This document shows, one piece after another, positions 22,044 through 33,679 of a DNA stretch of 64,000 bases. The stretch is from Cristatella mucedo. Taxonomy: Eukaryota > Bryozoa > Phylactolaemata > Cristatellidae. Numbering within the stretch: the first letter of the stretch is position 1; each line of letters opens with the position of its first letter. Location of the stretch: assembly GCA_009760855.2 (NCBI GenBank), contig WPIO01000056.1:1430501-1494500 (forward strand), written 5' to 3'. The notes beneath the pieces were generated by a model, which did not search any database, was not told the origin of the DNA, and worked only from the letters and a program-made list of their open reading frames with translations. Made by a program: the position numbers and the translations under genes.

Positions 22044-23402
22044 ATGCATGCATCTCTCTAGGCTATATCTAAATCTGTGCGTGTATCTGCGCATGGCAGA
22101 GTATTGCTTTACTTCTGGTCATCGATGGCCAAGCACTACGCAAACTATTCTAGGAGTCTGTGTACAGAGAAGCTTATCATCTCTATATGTAATGTCACAG
22201 AGTCAAAATCACTAAGCGAGAATTAACTACAGACAATTCAAAGCATAAGTTTATATTTTTTTACTTCACATAATCCTGATGTTTCACATAAAATTCAAAT
22301 TAGGAATCGCATCAGCAGCTAATTACTTTATTAATACGCTATTAGCGTATTTTACCTTTTCAAAAACTATAGACGCTTTCATGACATGTGCAGCTCTAAG
22401 AGAATCAGAATCTTTGGTTACTGACCGCTGGTGGCCATGACTAGCTATTAACTGACACGACTTAACCTCTAACTGGCTATTGCAAGCACAGGTCATGCTC
22501 GAGACTGCACGTGAGACGTGAAAGCTGTCAACATTCTCACCTGTCTTACCTATGGGTCATTCAACGGCCAAGGTCGCCACAAAAGTAATGCCATCGGCAC
22601 TCGTAAGCGAGACCCATCGGTCAACCTTATCGAAGTTGTGACATTTTTTTTGTTCACCAACGTCACAACAGATTAGCCAAGAAGTTACTTACTGATCTAC
22701 ACAATTAAGGAAGTCAAAAGTTCAAGACAAATACTAAGCTCTGGTGGACATTTCGAAGTGAAATCGCTCGCCTCGGGAGCCTTGAATCGCTCATTCAACT
22801 TACGAAATTTCTCAGTCATCCATGTGCCAATTTGATCACTAGATTCTGCAACCAAGTTGGGAGAATTCGACTTAATAAAAAAAAGAAAATGATCAAAGCA
22901 CAGATATAGCTAGCTGTGTGTTATCTGCATAGACCTGAAAATTCATAAAAATAGAATCCCGGGAGTTTAGTTAATATAAATTTAAAGATCGTCAACACTA
23001 CTGTGCCTTTCCTACGCGAAATTCAATGTTAATTCGCTTGTTGGTGCTGACAAATATATATATATTATAAAAATTATGTGTATATTCGTTTTAAATAAAA
23101 ATTATTAAACATAATTTTGAATGACGTTTAAATTTTTTTCTCAAATAAAAATTTTGCTAGATTAAGTAAAGAGCCCTAAGTTTGGCAGTTAGTTGGGTGG
23201 GCTTTCCAGCTAGGTCAGCAGACGGCTCGTAGTTTCTGTCATTGTTCACGGATTCAGGCTAATTTCCCGATAAAACCTGCGGTTGACGCCGCATTTGTGG
23301 AAAATTTCCTCAAGTCGGGAGATGTCTGGACATCAGACGGGAGTGATTTTCAGGCTTTGGAATTACACAAACTGATGTCTCGATATGGTTTAGCGTTGGT
23401 TT
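22038..23402. other. A/T-rich stretch, no recognised gene
   Basis: A/T-rich especially at 23040-23160. Near 23310-23380 there is a faint minus-strand LINE A resemblance (GTCGGGAG...CAGGCTTTGG). Confidence 0.4.
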
Positions 23403-23935
23403 CAGCTCTCCGTCAAGCAACGCATCGACTCCAAGGTTCCATCGCTCACTTTTAGGTCCCTTCATTCTTTGGCTCCCGCTTACATGTCAGATCACTTCCT
23501 CCACCAGGCTAAGCATCGTAGCGCCAGCTTCTTGGAATCTAATCGTTAACTTAAACCTCGCACGAACCTCGAATCCTTTGCAGACCGTGCCTTTAGTTAG
23601 CATGCTCCCGAAGCCTGGAACTCACTTCCGACTTGCGTCACAACATCCCCTGACTTGACAGAATTTAAAAAAGAAACTAAAAACATATTCTTATCACAAC
23701 ATTAAGTGACTCCGTGTGATTCTTCCTTTGTGAGCTTGTGCATGCTGTCACTTACCAAAAGCATGCTGAACCTGTGCATGTCACCTCTAACCATGTTATG
23801 CTTGTCATCATTGAGCATTCTACCATTAACCAATTAAATATGCTTCCTATGCTGTAAATTTAAAGTGCCTAGAAAGAGATTGAGTAGTTCTCTGAGGGGG
23901 CTATAACAAGTGCATTTGTATTACTATTATTATTG
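23403..23935 (+). mobile_element. LINE family A, 3' end
   Basis: CGTCAAGCAACGCATCGACT, CCACCAGGCTAAGCATCGTA and the 3' UTR with CTAGAAAGAGATTGAG and an ATT tail. It is 5' truncated and its frame is broken. Confidence 0.85.
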
Positions 23936-23959
23936 AGTCCGATGAAGAGATGGTACCAA

Positions 23960-24700
23960 GATTAATTTGATACGAAAGCAGTTTGGATAGGCGCGTCAGT
24001 TCGCGAGAATGAAAGAACCTACAAGTGAGTGAGAAATCTTTAGATACCCTGATTGATGGAGACTCGGTGCATTCATTAAGAAGTGATTTACCGTGCTATC
24101 TGCAACCTTCGCTGCAGTCAAGCTCAGCTGCGAGTTATAGAAGTCCAGGCGGAGTATGTCACCAATGCTTTGGCCGCGGTATGCTCGTCTAAGCAGGCTC
24201 GAATTCATGCAATAAAAAAAAGATGAAAGTAGGCTCACTTATATGCGGAGCTAATGTGGTCATCTAGCGAGTGAGAGGTCACTTTTGAATGGTACACCCA
24301 GATTGTGGGCAGAGGATACAAGAGGTATGTTGGCCGAGCCCATGTTGAGGGTTAGAGCGTCTTATTTCTCTAGCTATTCTGGGTTTTCGCATAGTCGGCA
24401 AGTTGGCGAGTTATCTTCATTAAACTCGAGGAAGCTTACTGTCATCCCTATTTGAATGTCAGTAAAACGCTGCAAGGAAGTTAATAGGGCGTCAAGGTAG
24501 TTCAATTCTCTGGAAGGCAGAAAGGGGTCGAAGCCTTGTCCAGCCACTGAAGGAGCCAGGATCGTCTGCGAAGGGGGCAAGGCCTGCAAAATAATCACGT
24601 TAGTGTACGGACAAGACTCCAAAGATTGTTTCATGTACGCGAGGCTAGACCGGTAATTAACGAAAACATTATCGCACACAATCACTGTGTCTATTCGACA
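23960..24700 (-). mobile_element. Diverged L2-like LINE relative (family C)
   Basis: The minus strand is collinear with the family A ORF2 region downstream of YADDT: TDIQIGMTVSFLEFNED parallels DDIRTWMAANFPKLNDD. Further on, segments parallel the LKIGSAS and ARNLGVIF regions, and GCTCGAATTCATGCAAT parallels the KIRACLDKD region. Identity to A is low and the frame is broken, so it is an older or separate subfamily. Confidence 0.65.
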
Positions 24701-24989
24701 CGAACTCGGCTGTTGGTTATTGAATGAAATAGAGATATAACTTTGTCGTCGGCAGCTGTGCTAGGAGGACGTAGTAATAGGAGACTGCCCAGACCGCTGC
24801 CCCGCAGTTCGGGTAGCAAATATCTTCCCTCCGCCCTCGCTCCCTGGCTCCTCACTGACTCCAGCTGTGGGCGTCATTCACATAATAATAACAATAAAAT
24901 TGTAAAGTGTACTTAGTGACTAAGTCGCCAAGAGAGATAAAGAGAGTAAAAGTTTGGAAATATGTTGAACATTGCAGGTAAAGCATAAG
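24701..24989. other. No recognised feature
   Basis: Short stretch between a LINE relic and a SINE, with an ATAATAATAACAATAA patch near 24880. Confidence 0.4.
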
Positions 24990-25178
24990 TTAAATAAATA
25001 AATAAATCCTAGCTGATTAAACAGCCTCTTTTTGTATAGCAACAGACGAGCCTTTATGGATATCACCACCGCTTGCAGCAGCAATACAGGATCGCCCACG
25101 GGAGGAATCGAGCCCACGTGACCTCGGGAGCGTGTTTGTGAAAAGCAACCGCCTTACCTAGTGCGAGCCATCATGGCT
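24990..25178 (-). mobile_element. SINE family 1
   Basis: On the minus strand: the A box (CTAGGTAAGGCGGTTGC), GGCGATCCTGTATTG, GCTATACAAAAAGAGGCTGT and an (ATTT)n tail at the left end. Confidence 0.88.
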
Positions 25179-25401
25179 CCTTCTTCGTCTCTAAATTAAG
25201 CATTTGAGCCTTTGTCCCTTTAATAGACGACTACATTCGGCTGTAGTCAAAATTGAAACGGCCGTTTCTAGGATAATTTTCGATTGATAATGATAAGTCT
25301 GAATCCATGTTAACCTAATCTGTACAGGAACCGTAGTTTATTTCATATGTCAAATCAACGTAGCTTCAGTTAACTTAAAGCCCAGGACTGGTAATTCAAT
25401 A

Positions 25402-25601
25402 GTTAAATAATAAATAAAATAAATAAATAAATTCCAGCTGCTTAAACAGCCTCTTTTTGTATAGCGACAGAAGAGCCTTGACGGCTATCACCACCGCTTG
25501 CAGTGGCGATAAAAGATCGCCCACCACAGGAATCGAACCCACGACCTCGGGGCCGAGGTCATGAAAGCAACCGCCTTACCTAGTGTGCCATCACGGCTCA
25601 C
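25402..25601 (-). mobile_element. SINE family 1
   Basis: Minus-strand copy with TGAGCCGTGATGGCACACTA, the B box GGGTTCGATTCCTG, GGCGATCTTTTATCGCC and an (ATTT)n-type tail. It is close to the copies at 25.0 and 29.1 kb. Confidence 0.9.
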
Positions 25602-25852
25602 CTTGGGATTATCAGACTGCGACACTTCTTTAGAAAGCCCTAGCTGCGGCAACACGGCCACAAACTGTTCCCGCTGCTTCCTCTCACGTCTTTCAACTCG
25701 AGAGAAGTAGCTGCGACTGTGCTTATTATGGTTTGTTACTTGTGTTCGAAGGCATACTAGTTTTCGGTAGTTCTTCGCTGAAAACGGCTGTGGTTTGGTA
25801 ATATTGTCCAATGACTTAGGTCTTGATCTAATATTAAAAAGAAATATTAGCG

Positions 25853-26002
25853 CATTTAACAGACTCGTTTGTATAGCGGTAGAAGAGCCTTAACGGCTAT
25901 CACCACCACTTTCAGTTAGCAATAAAAGATCGCCCACTGCAGGATTCGAACCTACGACCTCGGTCATGAAGAGCGAGCACCTTACCACCACAGCTATAAC
26001 GC
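25853..26002 (-). mobile_element. SINE family 1
   Basis: Minus-strand copy with the B box TAGGTTCGAATCCTGC and GGCGATCTTTTATTGC, and a short A/T tail. It is the third SINE-1 in the same orientation within about 1 kb. Confidence 0.85.
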
Positions 26003-27229
26003 CTTTATCTCGATCAGCAAGACAATTTTTCTTTCGTGCAGCATTGCTATTAACTATTTTTTTTATTTAGCAACCCTATGCCGATGGCCCTGTCTCTACA
26101 GCCAAATTTTGACAGTTAATTAATGCAACCAGAGCGAGTAGAAAGAAACCATTCCTCGTCGCCGACTTATAGTTGTCATGCACGTGGTACAAATTGTGGT
26201 GCAATATTTAAAAGTAGTGCAGGCCAAAAATAAGCTAGATGGCAGTGTGCATTTGGCTGCTCTGACCGATAAGCTGATAAACTGTCGCAGCCCGGTCAGG
26301 CAGCGGATGGGTCAGGCAGCGGATTAGGTTCCTTGGCGGCCAAAAACTGAGGCCGAAGCATTATTCAGCTCACCCCTAGATGGTGTCAGCTTGACGAGGT
26401 GTTCGACCTATGCTCACCCATCCGTATCATCACGGACGCTCCACGTATATCCATGGAAAGCCAGCTTGCCAATCCAGAACGACAAATTATCCCGAGGGCT
26501 TACTTATTCGCTAAGGCTACTGCTGAGCAATCTTCGCATATAGCGGCCTGCGGTGTCAATGCATCGGTCATGGGGCAGAATCTATTCATGTGCTCATGAG
26601 CAATGTTTCGGTATCGTTCGATACGCAGCTGAGATTTGCGTCACCATCCCCGTAGCTCTTCGCAGAGCCAGCCACGCCGGAGAGCAGTAAATCATGTTAG
26701 CTGGCATCCAGGATACGACCAGCGGGCTAAAGGCTTGACCTGCTCATCAGGCTATGACATGCTGCCTGCTCCGGCTTCAGCCGCTGTCCTTAGTGCGAGT
26801 GTGTATGCCATTTTTGGAAGAATCGCTCGTCGTCGCGTGCGATGACCTATTCATAAGCTACTTCTTGGCTTCGCAACTTTGCCTTGCACGAGCAGTAAGC
26901 AGATTTCAACTAAATAGGCAAGCCTGGACGAATTATAGAACGGGAGACTAGGGGCGAAAAGCCTGGCTGGATCAACTAATAACCGAGACTAGTGAGCAGT
27001 GATGCCTGAGTTCGCTGAGATCAAAGCTGTCGCAGTGAAGGATTGGATGAGCATATACACCATCCACCGCCTCCCCGCTGAACTAAACTGAATTTGGACT
27101 ATTGCTGACCCGAATATTAAAAGGCACGCATCAGGGCTTCGATGCATTCTGCCGTCAATGACGTCACGCTGAGGTACATCGACACGGCCAGGAAAGTCAA
27201 GCAGCGAACGCACTCTCTGACCATAGCGG
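26003..27229. other. No recognised gene
   Basis: Short ORFs only. A GGTCAGGCAGCGGAT unit is doubled near 26294-26322. Confidence 0.35.
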
Positions 27230-27718
27230 ATGTGATGGCGGGCGTGATGGCGGGCGTGATGGCGGGCGTGATGGCGGGCGTGATGGCGGGCGTGATGGCG
27301 GGCGTGATGGCGGGCGTGATGGCGGGCGTGATGGCGGGCGTGATGGCGGGCGTGATGGCGGGCGTGATGGCGGGCGTGATGGCGGGCGTGATGGCGGGCG
27401 TGATGGCGGGCGTGATGGCGGGCGTGATGGCGGGCGTGATGGCGGGCGTGATGGCGGGCGTGATGGCGGGCGTGATGGCGGGCGTGATGGCGGGCGTGAT
27501 GGCGGGCGTGATGGCGGGCGTGATGGCGGGCGTGATGGCGGGCGTGATGGCGGGCGTGATGGCGGGCGTGATGGCGGACGTGATGGCGGACGTGATGGCG
27601 GACGTGATGGCGGACGTGATGGCGGACGTCATGGCGGACGTCATGGCGGACGTCATGGCGGACGTCATGGCGGACGTGATGGCGGACGTAATGGCGGACG
27701 TGATGGCGGATATGATGG
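27230..27718. repeat. 12-bp minisatellite, about 40 units
   Basis: Unit GTGATGGCGGGC for roughly the first 28 copies, then GTGATGGCGGAC and GTCATGGCGGAC variants up to 27718. Because 12 is a multiple of 3 and the unit lacks stops, frames on both strands stay open and give 200-305-codon ORFs with (MAGV), (ITPA) or (ARHH) repeats. These are not considered genes. Confidence 0.97.
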
Positions 27719-28394
27719 CTGCAGCTCGAAGCAAATGTGCGACGGTAGAATTCGCACTTATTCAGGCAGTGCAATACGGATCGGCTCGAGCCCCTTAGTG
27801 AACACATCAGCTGTAAGAACTGTGTTGGTTTTGACTGCAGAAAAATGGAGTCTCTACCGTGGCGCAAAAGTACTGAGAAAAGCCAGAGGTTCCCGAATCG
27901 GTCCACTCTCGGGGCAATAATGTGTTGCTTCGCTTACCATGGCTATGCTAGCTGCCGCGTACTTTTTTATGAAAAAATTGAGTCCTCTAATGAGTAAGCT
28001 TGAACTCGCAAATGTCTGTCTTTTTAAACTCATCGGTTCATTAAGACTTAGTTATTCTAGAGGCTTTACCATAGCAAACAGAATGCCGAAGCCCGCTACT
28101 AGTGAGCATAAGGTAGCCGGCGGACTTCATCTCGCGCAAAAAAAGAGAAAGTAATGTGTTTAGTTTGCAGTCCACAAACTATCAGGTAGATGTGAAAGCT
28201 TGACATACAAGCCACAGTTAGAGGCCTTGCGACTGAGACATTAGGCCACTTTGAGACATGCATTATATAATTCATTAATTTGTTCATTACGTCGCCTGTA
28301 GCTTTTATTTACAATAACGATTGGACGATACTGTGGCATGATCCTCAGTCACAGCGACGAGCAAAGACAAACTGTTGTACTGTTATTTTTTTTA
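27719..28394. other. No recognised feature
   Basis: Ordinary sequence between the minisatellite and the inverted-repeat element. Confidence 0.35.
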
Positions 28395-28746
28395 GATGAC
28401 TGGCCATATCCGTAAAAATTTCGAGAACAATTCGGCCGAATTACATGAGGACCTCTTTCAGAATTTTACACATCTGCCCAGACGCTTCCGCCTTTCGCAG
28501 TGAGTAGCATGTAAGTGTAGTTGTGGAGGATTAAGTTAAGCTGAGGTAGAAGCCGCATTTACGTAACTTACGCACTTGCATGGCGAGGCGTATTCACGTT
28601 TCGCAACCCGAACTCTACGAAAGCGTTGGCGCACGATGCACCTGCGAAACGGAGCGGCCTGTCTGTCTGGTTAAAGAGAATAGACGCCGCTTTTTGCCAC
28701 CTTGGTCGCTAAGGTCGCTCGCACCTAAGCCAAGTGTGCCAAAGTT

Positions 28747-28827
<81 letters not shown>

Positions 28828-28957
28828 AGAAAACGTGAAAGTTATGCAATTTTTTCTCTAGGGTGGAGGCGTCTGGGCAGACACATCAAATTCAGAAAGA
28901 GGTCCTCGCATAAGTCTGCCGACTTCTTGACATTATTTGTGGATATGGCCAGTCACC
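28395..28957. mobile_element. Non-autonomous DNA transposon (MITE-like) with long TIRs
   Basis: The first 97 bp (28395-28491) and last 95 bp (28863-28957) are inverted copies at roughly three-quarters identity. Outer ends are G(A/G)TGACTGGCCATATCC; the inner parts share GAGGACCTCTTTC and CTGCCCAGACGC. TA lies on both sides (28393-28394, 28958-28959), as expected of a TA-targeting (Tc1/mariner-like) element. There is no transposase; the interior holds a GA microsatellite. Confidence 0.7.
28749..28829. repeat. (GA)n microsatellite
   Basis: About 75 bp of GA inside the inverted-repeat element. Confidence 0.95.
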
Positions 28958-29089
28958 TAACAAAAGAAATACAAAGCTACGGTTTGTGCTCGCTCTACGC
29001 TTCGACAGAGGGCCATGGCAAACTATCGTTTAGTCAACATTGTAAATGAAAGTTGTCGGCAACCTAATGCCTTTTTCAAAGTGGTCAAA

Positions 29090-29264
29090 GATAAATAAAT
29101 AAATCCTAGCTGATTTAACAGCCTCTTTTTGTATAGCGACAGAAGAGCCTTTACGGCTATCACCACCACTGGCAGTAGCGATAAAGGATCGCCCACCGCA
29201 GGAATCGAAATCACGACTTAGGTCGTGAAAGCAACCGCCTTACCTAGTGAGCCATCACGGCTCA
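29090..29264 (-). mobile_element. SINE family 1
   Basis: Minus-strand copy: GTGAGCCGTGATGGCTCACT, GGCGATCCTTTATCGC, GTCGCTATACAAAAAGAGGC and an (ATTT)n tail. Confidence 0.9.
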
Positions 29265-29559
29265 CGTCTCAAAGAATCTGACAATGGCAGTTTTCACGTC
29301 GGCCCAATACTCAATGGACAGCCAGCCAACCACGTAGCCCTCTCCGCGTCCGTTCGTTCACAGCGAGGCACCCGACTTCTCCTGCAGAGTGCCCGTCGGA
29401 TGACCGCGGAAACAGTCACTGCACTTACACACTCTCCGGGCTTGCGTAAGCCGATGTGGCGATTTTCTCCAGTGTGGTTTCCTGCAGTTTACTTTAAACA
29501 GCCATGCTGCCAACTCTGTTTCGTAATGTTTTGCGACTGTTTGCACGCTAGCTCGTAGC
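29265..29559. other. No recognised feature
   Basis: GC-moderate sequence with short ORFs, none recognised. Confidence 0.35.
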
Positions 29560-30190
29560 TACAGATGATTGATGCCTCGTGCATCAAACATCCAGCAGTT
29601 TCTAAAAATTTTGCTGCTTCTTGCAATAGGCTCATTTGAAGGTCGACTCCTTCAACAGTACGGCGTCTGTGTCGTGCACGTCGCAACAGCCTCGTAACAC
29701 CACTTCTCATCGACGTGGGCTGGCTGCTCATCTAGCGAGCCATCTAGCTGCCCATCTAGCTATCTATCTATTGATTTCTAGCTTCTGCTACCACTCATGT
29801 TTAGGTCCCGTCATTCTATGAACCTTGAATATCTAATCTGAAAGGCTTCCTACTCAGACTTTGCATCGTGCCACCCGGCCGAGAGCTAAGGCCCGGAAGC
29901 TAAGGAGCTCCTCGCTCATTACGACCGAGGTCATGAGTTCGAATCCTACAGTAGGCGATCCTTAATTGCCAGCTGCAAGCGGTGGTGACAGCCGTTGAGG
30001 TTCTTTTGCCGCTATTCAATGTGGCTGCTAAATCAGCTAAAGATCGTTTAGCTGTGCCTCGAGCCTACCTCAAACCTTTGAAGACCCTCCATTGTGTCTT
30101 GGGCTCCCGACGCCTGAAATTTATTCCCGACCGACGTCAAGACATCCCGTGACTTGACGAAACTTTAAAAGGCGATACAAAATCACCCGT
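29560..30190 (+). mobile_element. Old LINE family A copy split by a SINE
   Basis: Degraded ORF2 C-terminal sequence (CACCACTTCTCATCGACGTG, TTTAGGTCCCGTCATTCT, CTTTGCATCGTGCCACCC). It is interrupted at 29881 by a SINE-1 and resumes at 30043 (CCTACCTCAAACCTTTGAAG, GACATCCCGTGACTTGAC). A CATCTAGC unit is repeated near 29725-29765. Confidence 0.65.
29881..30042 (+). mobile_element. SINE family 1 nested in LINE A
   Basis: B box GAGTTCGAATCCTAC, GTAGGCGATCCTTAATTGCC, AAGCGGTGGTGACAGCCG and TGGCTGCTAAATCAGCTAA. LINE A sequence lies on both sides. Confidence 0.8.
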
Positions 30191-31184
30191 TCCGCACAAA
30201 ACTTGTTTGCTCGGTCCGTGTTAACAATCATTTACCAGCCGTGCAACCGTGAAAAGTACCGGCGGTAAACTTAAACTTTGCTTTTGATGACGTAGTTAGT
30301 GAGCTCGCCACACTGATTTCCAAACTTTAATTTATCGCAAAAAAACGTGCAGGGGGAAAATGAAAATGTATTTCAAAACTCCTAATTAATTTATTTTAAG
30401 CGAAAAGAAATCTAGCTTTGTGAAATTTAATCGTCAGCGACGTGTAGCAAATCAGCATTGAGTTGCGTGCACGGATCGTACTGCAACGCTAGCCGTCTTA
30501 ACGTACACTATATCTTAAGACCTGTGAGGAAAACGTACAGGTAGATTCTTTTTGTGCGTTTCCATCGCTTACCAAAGACAGGCGAAGCACAACTTCCGGT
30601 CGGTCGTACTTATTCTAGTAATTTTCAAATACTTCTACTCTGGGAAGTGCCAGAAGTGCCAGTCGCCAGTTTAGGCGACAGCAAAAGGGATCGTACAAAA
30701 ATGAGAGAATATAGTTCATTTGAATAGCACCCTAACAGAACTTAATCTCTCCAGGCCCTTGCTATTTGCCGAATAGCTCAAGCCACGACCTTTGTCATCA
30801 CACGCATTCACCTTGACCTCGATCGTTAAAGACGGACACATTCGCCCAGGGGCCAAACCACGGTGGCGTACTGCAGAAACCACAAGCTGCTGGAATGCCA
30901 TGGCCCACCTTTGAAAAAAAACAGTTAATTTCACAGTCTCGTGACGCTCTGACATTTCAATGTTTAATTTCAACTATCAGAGTGCATGTTGTCGGTACAT
31001 GTGCAGATTAGGAATTCATCTCCCACTTTTTACAATCATCGTTGCTATACCGTCAATGCCATACTGTAAATATATCACGAAGGACTCAGTGTGAATGCGA
31101 CCTTCGCGACTTTGCCGGACTTATGGACTGACTAACCTAAATTCTTACAGTGAGAAAAAATAATATTAACTATTAGAATTATAT
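30191..31184. other. No recognised feature
   Basis: A/T-rich, no supported exon. A GAAGTGCCAG unit is doubled near 30645. Confidence 0.35.
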
Positions 31185-31445
31185 GTTTGCATAATGCTCT
31201 CAGAGAAATGTATCTCTTTCTAGGTACTTTACATATTCTGTAAAGGGTGCATGAACATATGGTTAATGGCAACATGCACAGCGTCAGAATTCATAAGCAC
31301 ACAAAGGACAAATCATAAGGACCAAGCAAATGGTGTGAGAAGCATGTGCGTTTTTGCTTATTTCTAAATATTGGCTAGCCAGGGGATGTCGTGAGGTCAG
31401 TCGGTAGTGAGTTCAAGACTTTGGGAGCATACGAACGCATGTTGA
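31185..31445 (-). mobile_element. LINE family A 3' end
   Basis: Reverse complement of the family A tail hairpin (AGAGAAATGTATCTCTTTCTA) and of the 3' end of the ORF (GGGGATGTCGTGAGGTCAG, TTTGGGAGCATACGAACG). Confidence 0.75.
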
Positions 31446-31555
31446 CACTGCATGTTATTACTAGTTGTTTTTACCAGTAAATATAGAAATCCTAGAAAGA
31501 GATTTAGACCTCTACGGTTCTGAATTGTTTTATTATTTATTAATAATATCATGAT
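31446..31555 (+). mobile_element. LINE family A tail, inverted next to the previous copy
   Basis: TTGACACTGCATG, then CCTAGAAAGAGATTTAG and a T/A tail in plus orientation, directly abutting the minus copy. Confidence 0.6.
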
Positions 31556-32439
31556 TGTTATTGCACCTTGCTGGTCATAAACTCTTGTTTACTCCTTTTT
31601 ATGAAGTAAGTAAGTTCAAATAAGCCTAGATAAGTATTTAGTTCTCTTAGTTCTTCTCTTCTAAAAAAAAGGCTTATAGTTTTTAATCCAGCGTTAGAAT
31701 CTAGACGTGACACAGTTATTCTAAATTATTCTTGTTTCTCAAGGACCTCGTTGCAGGTATGTTGGCATGGTGGCTGCACCTTGACATTGAGTTTGCATAA
31801 GTGGATGTTACTTCAATTGGACGTCATGAGACATATTTCGATGTCCACATTCGCTGCAATGGAAAGCTGAAGTGGTAAATTCCAAAATGTACCGAAGTTA
31901 AGATAGAGCGGACGCTTAGATTAGCCATCGCATCGTAAGCTCGCAGGTGTTTTACAGAGAGACAGAGTGAACTTCAAGTAACTCCTCAAACTTGCGTGTT
32001 TCTTTAGGGTAAATGCTTAAAGCTCCCTGTATTTTAGTATTCTCCTTTTTATAACTATGGCCCATGCTGAATAATCTTTTGCCGTAAATACGAAACGTTT
32101 TTGCCGGAACGAAGCTCCCGCAAAGGGCCCTCATTCAGCAAGGCTGCTATGATGTATTCTCAATTTATTCTATTGTATTATCCGAATGCCTCAGAACTCG
32201 GGCGGCGGCAGGCTATCACATGCCCAATCAATCGCATCTGCACGGCTGCTTAAGCTCTTACATCCGCATCGGCTGGGTGCATAAACTAACGTTAAAGAGT
32301 GATCCGGCCATAAATCTACCCCAAAAGTGCACCGCTGCAGACGCATATGAAAGAGAAAGCCCAAATAAAAGGGCCATAAATTAGCCAAAGCATAATAAAA
32401 AAGCCACAGCGTACGCCCAAAAAAAATAACTCCGGTCGT
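31556..32439. other. No recognised feature
   Basis: A weak LINE-like tail near 31615-31670 (CCTAGATAAGTATTTAGTTC). Otherwise nothing supported. Confidence 0.35.
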
Positions 32440-32600
32440 CTGATCCAACAGCCTCATTTATTAGGCGGCAGAAGAGCTTTCGTAGTCCCTTTAGTAGTAG
32501 TTATGTCTCCTCTTTCGAATGGTCCGATGCAAGACTCAAACCCGTGATCTGCGTGTCGTGAAGTGCGTGCACCTTGCCCCTATGGTCAGCACTCAGGTGC
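32440..32600 (-). mobile_element. SINE family 1-like, diverged
   Basis: Minus strand: GGGGCAAGGTGCACGC, the B box GGGTTTGAGTCTTGC and GCCGCCTAATAAATGAGGCT. It shares layout with SINE-1 but at low identity. Confidence 0.55.
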
Positions 32601-33357
32601 CTTGAGTTCTCGAGTACTTTTACCGTCCAGCAAGCTCTCCGAACATTATGAAGTTGTAGGTATAGGGGAATACGTTCAAGCATCGCAGTCGTACGTCACA
32701 TGGCCAGTGGACGGCCATTAGCGACCGAAGCTACGTGCTTCACCTGGTAGGGCGACGCAAACGTGTTCTTCTGCAGCTGATGTCATTAAAAACCGTATAC
32801 CGCTAAGCCTTCTGCCTGTACGACCGCAAATCCACGGAGTTCGGTCAAGACATTTTGAGCATCAGATTTGAAACCACATGGACATGTCCCGAGTAGATGC
32901 TCCCACAGGTGGTCGAGTTGCAGAGAGCAGGTGCATAACCTGTGTGACAGAAAACCCGCTACACTTCACTGCCCAAAAGTTACCTGATTCCGATGGCTGT
33001 GCCAACCAGCTGCCTAGCAGTGCTTTTATTGATTAGGTAATAGACTTTCATCCAGTAGTAAACACGAGCGACAAAACGGCTCCCGCCTGGCTTAGTATCC
33101 ACGAGCCGCAGTCCCTTCCATTGAGGGGGAAGGTGTGAACTCGTCAGAGTGTTACAGAAGGAAATAGGTTATGTTACAGAAGGATATAGGTAAAACTTCC
33201 ATAAACTTCGCTCGAGTCTCCACCGGAGCTTTTTATGCTCCGAAGTCCTATGACGGGTATCCTCTATGCTCTGTGCTGCTTGGATTGTTTCCAATACATA
33301 TCCAGCTCTAGCAGAAACAGAGTGGTATAGCCTTACTGATTGACTAACAACCATCTA
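32601..33357. other. No recognised feature
   Basis: Ordinary sequence. The minus strand near 32865-32930 encodes HLWEHLLGTCPCGFKSD in one frame, without further support. Confidence 0.35.
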
Positions 33358-33560
33358 CTAAGAGATGTATCTGCCCGAATTTAGTAGCTTATGCATGTAG
33401 GGAAACTTTATGCTATGCAAAAGCACCGGGGCCTTTCCGTCAATTAATCGGCGAGTACCACTACACTATGACTAACCTGTAAAACATTTGCTCGGTGCCT
33501 GGGAAAATATTTGCAAGACCGTGACCAATATAATGTGATCTGTGCCAAAGTCTAAGCTGC
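33358..33560. repeat. Dispersed repeat, copy 1
   Basis: Collinear with 39535-39725: shared blocks include GATGTAT(C/T)TGCCC(G/A)AATTTAG, a CAAAAGCA block and TTTGCAAGACCG(T/C)GACC. Element type unknown. Confidence 0.7.
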
Positions 33561-33679
33561 CAGTCATCAGTGACCTTGCTGGAAGCTATGCTAAGGTCGC
33601 AGCGGTACGAAATTATATCGCTGTCATCAGAACTAAGCGGGTAAAGTTAAGCAGTAGAGTAAAGGTAGAGTGGCATGTC

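Noticed and set aside
26989-27906. 305-, 218- and 205-codon ORFs on both strands
   Set aside because: They are the 12-bp minisatellite read in different frames; no frame is favoured and the flanks have no domain.
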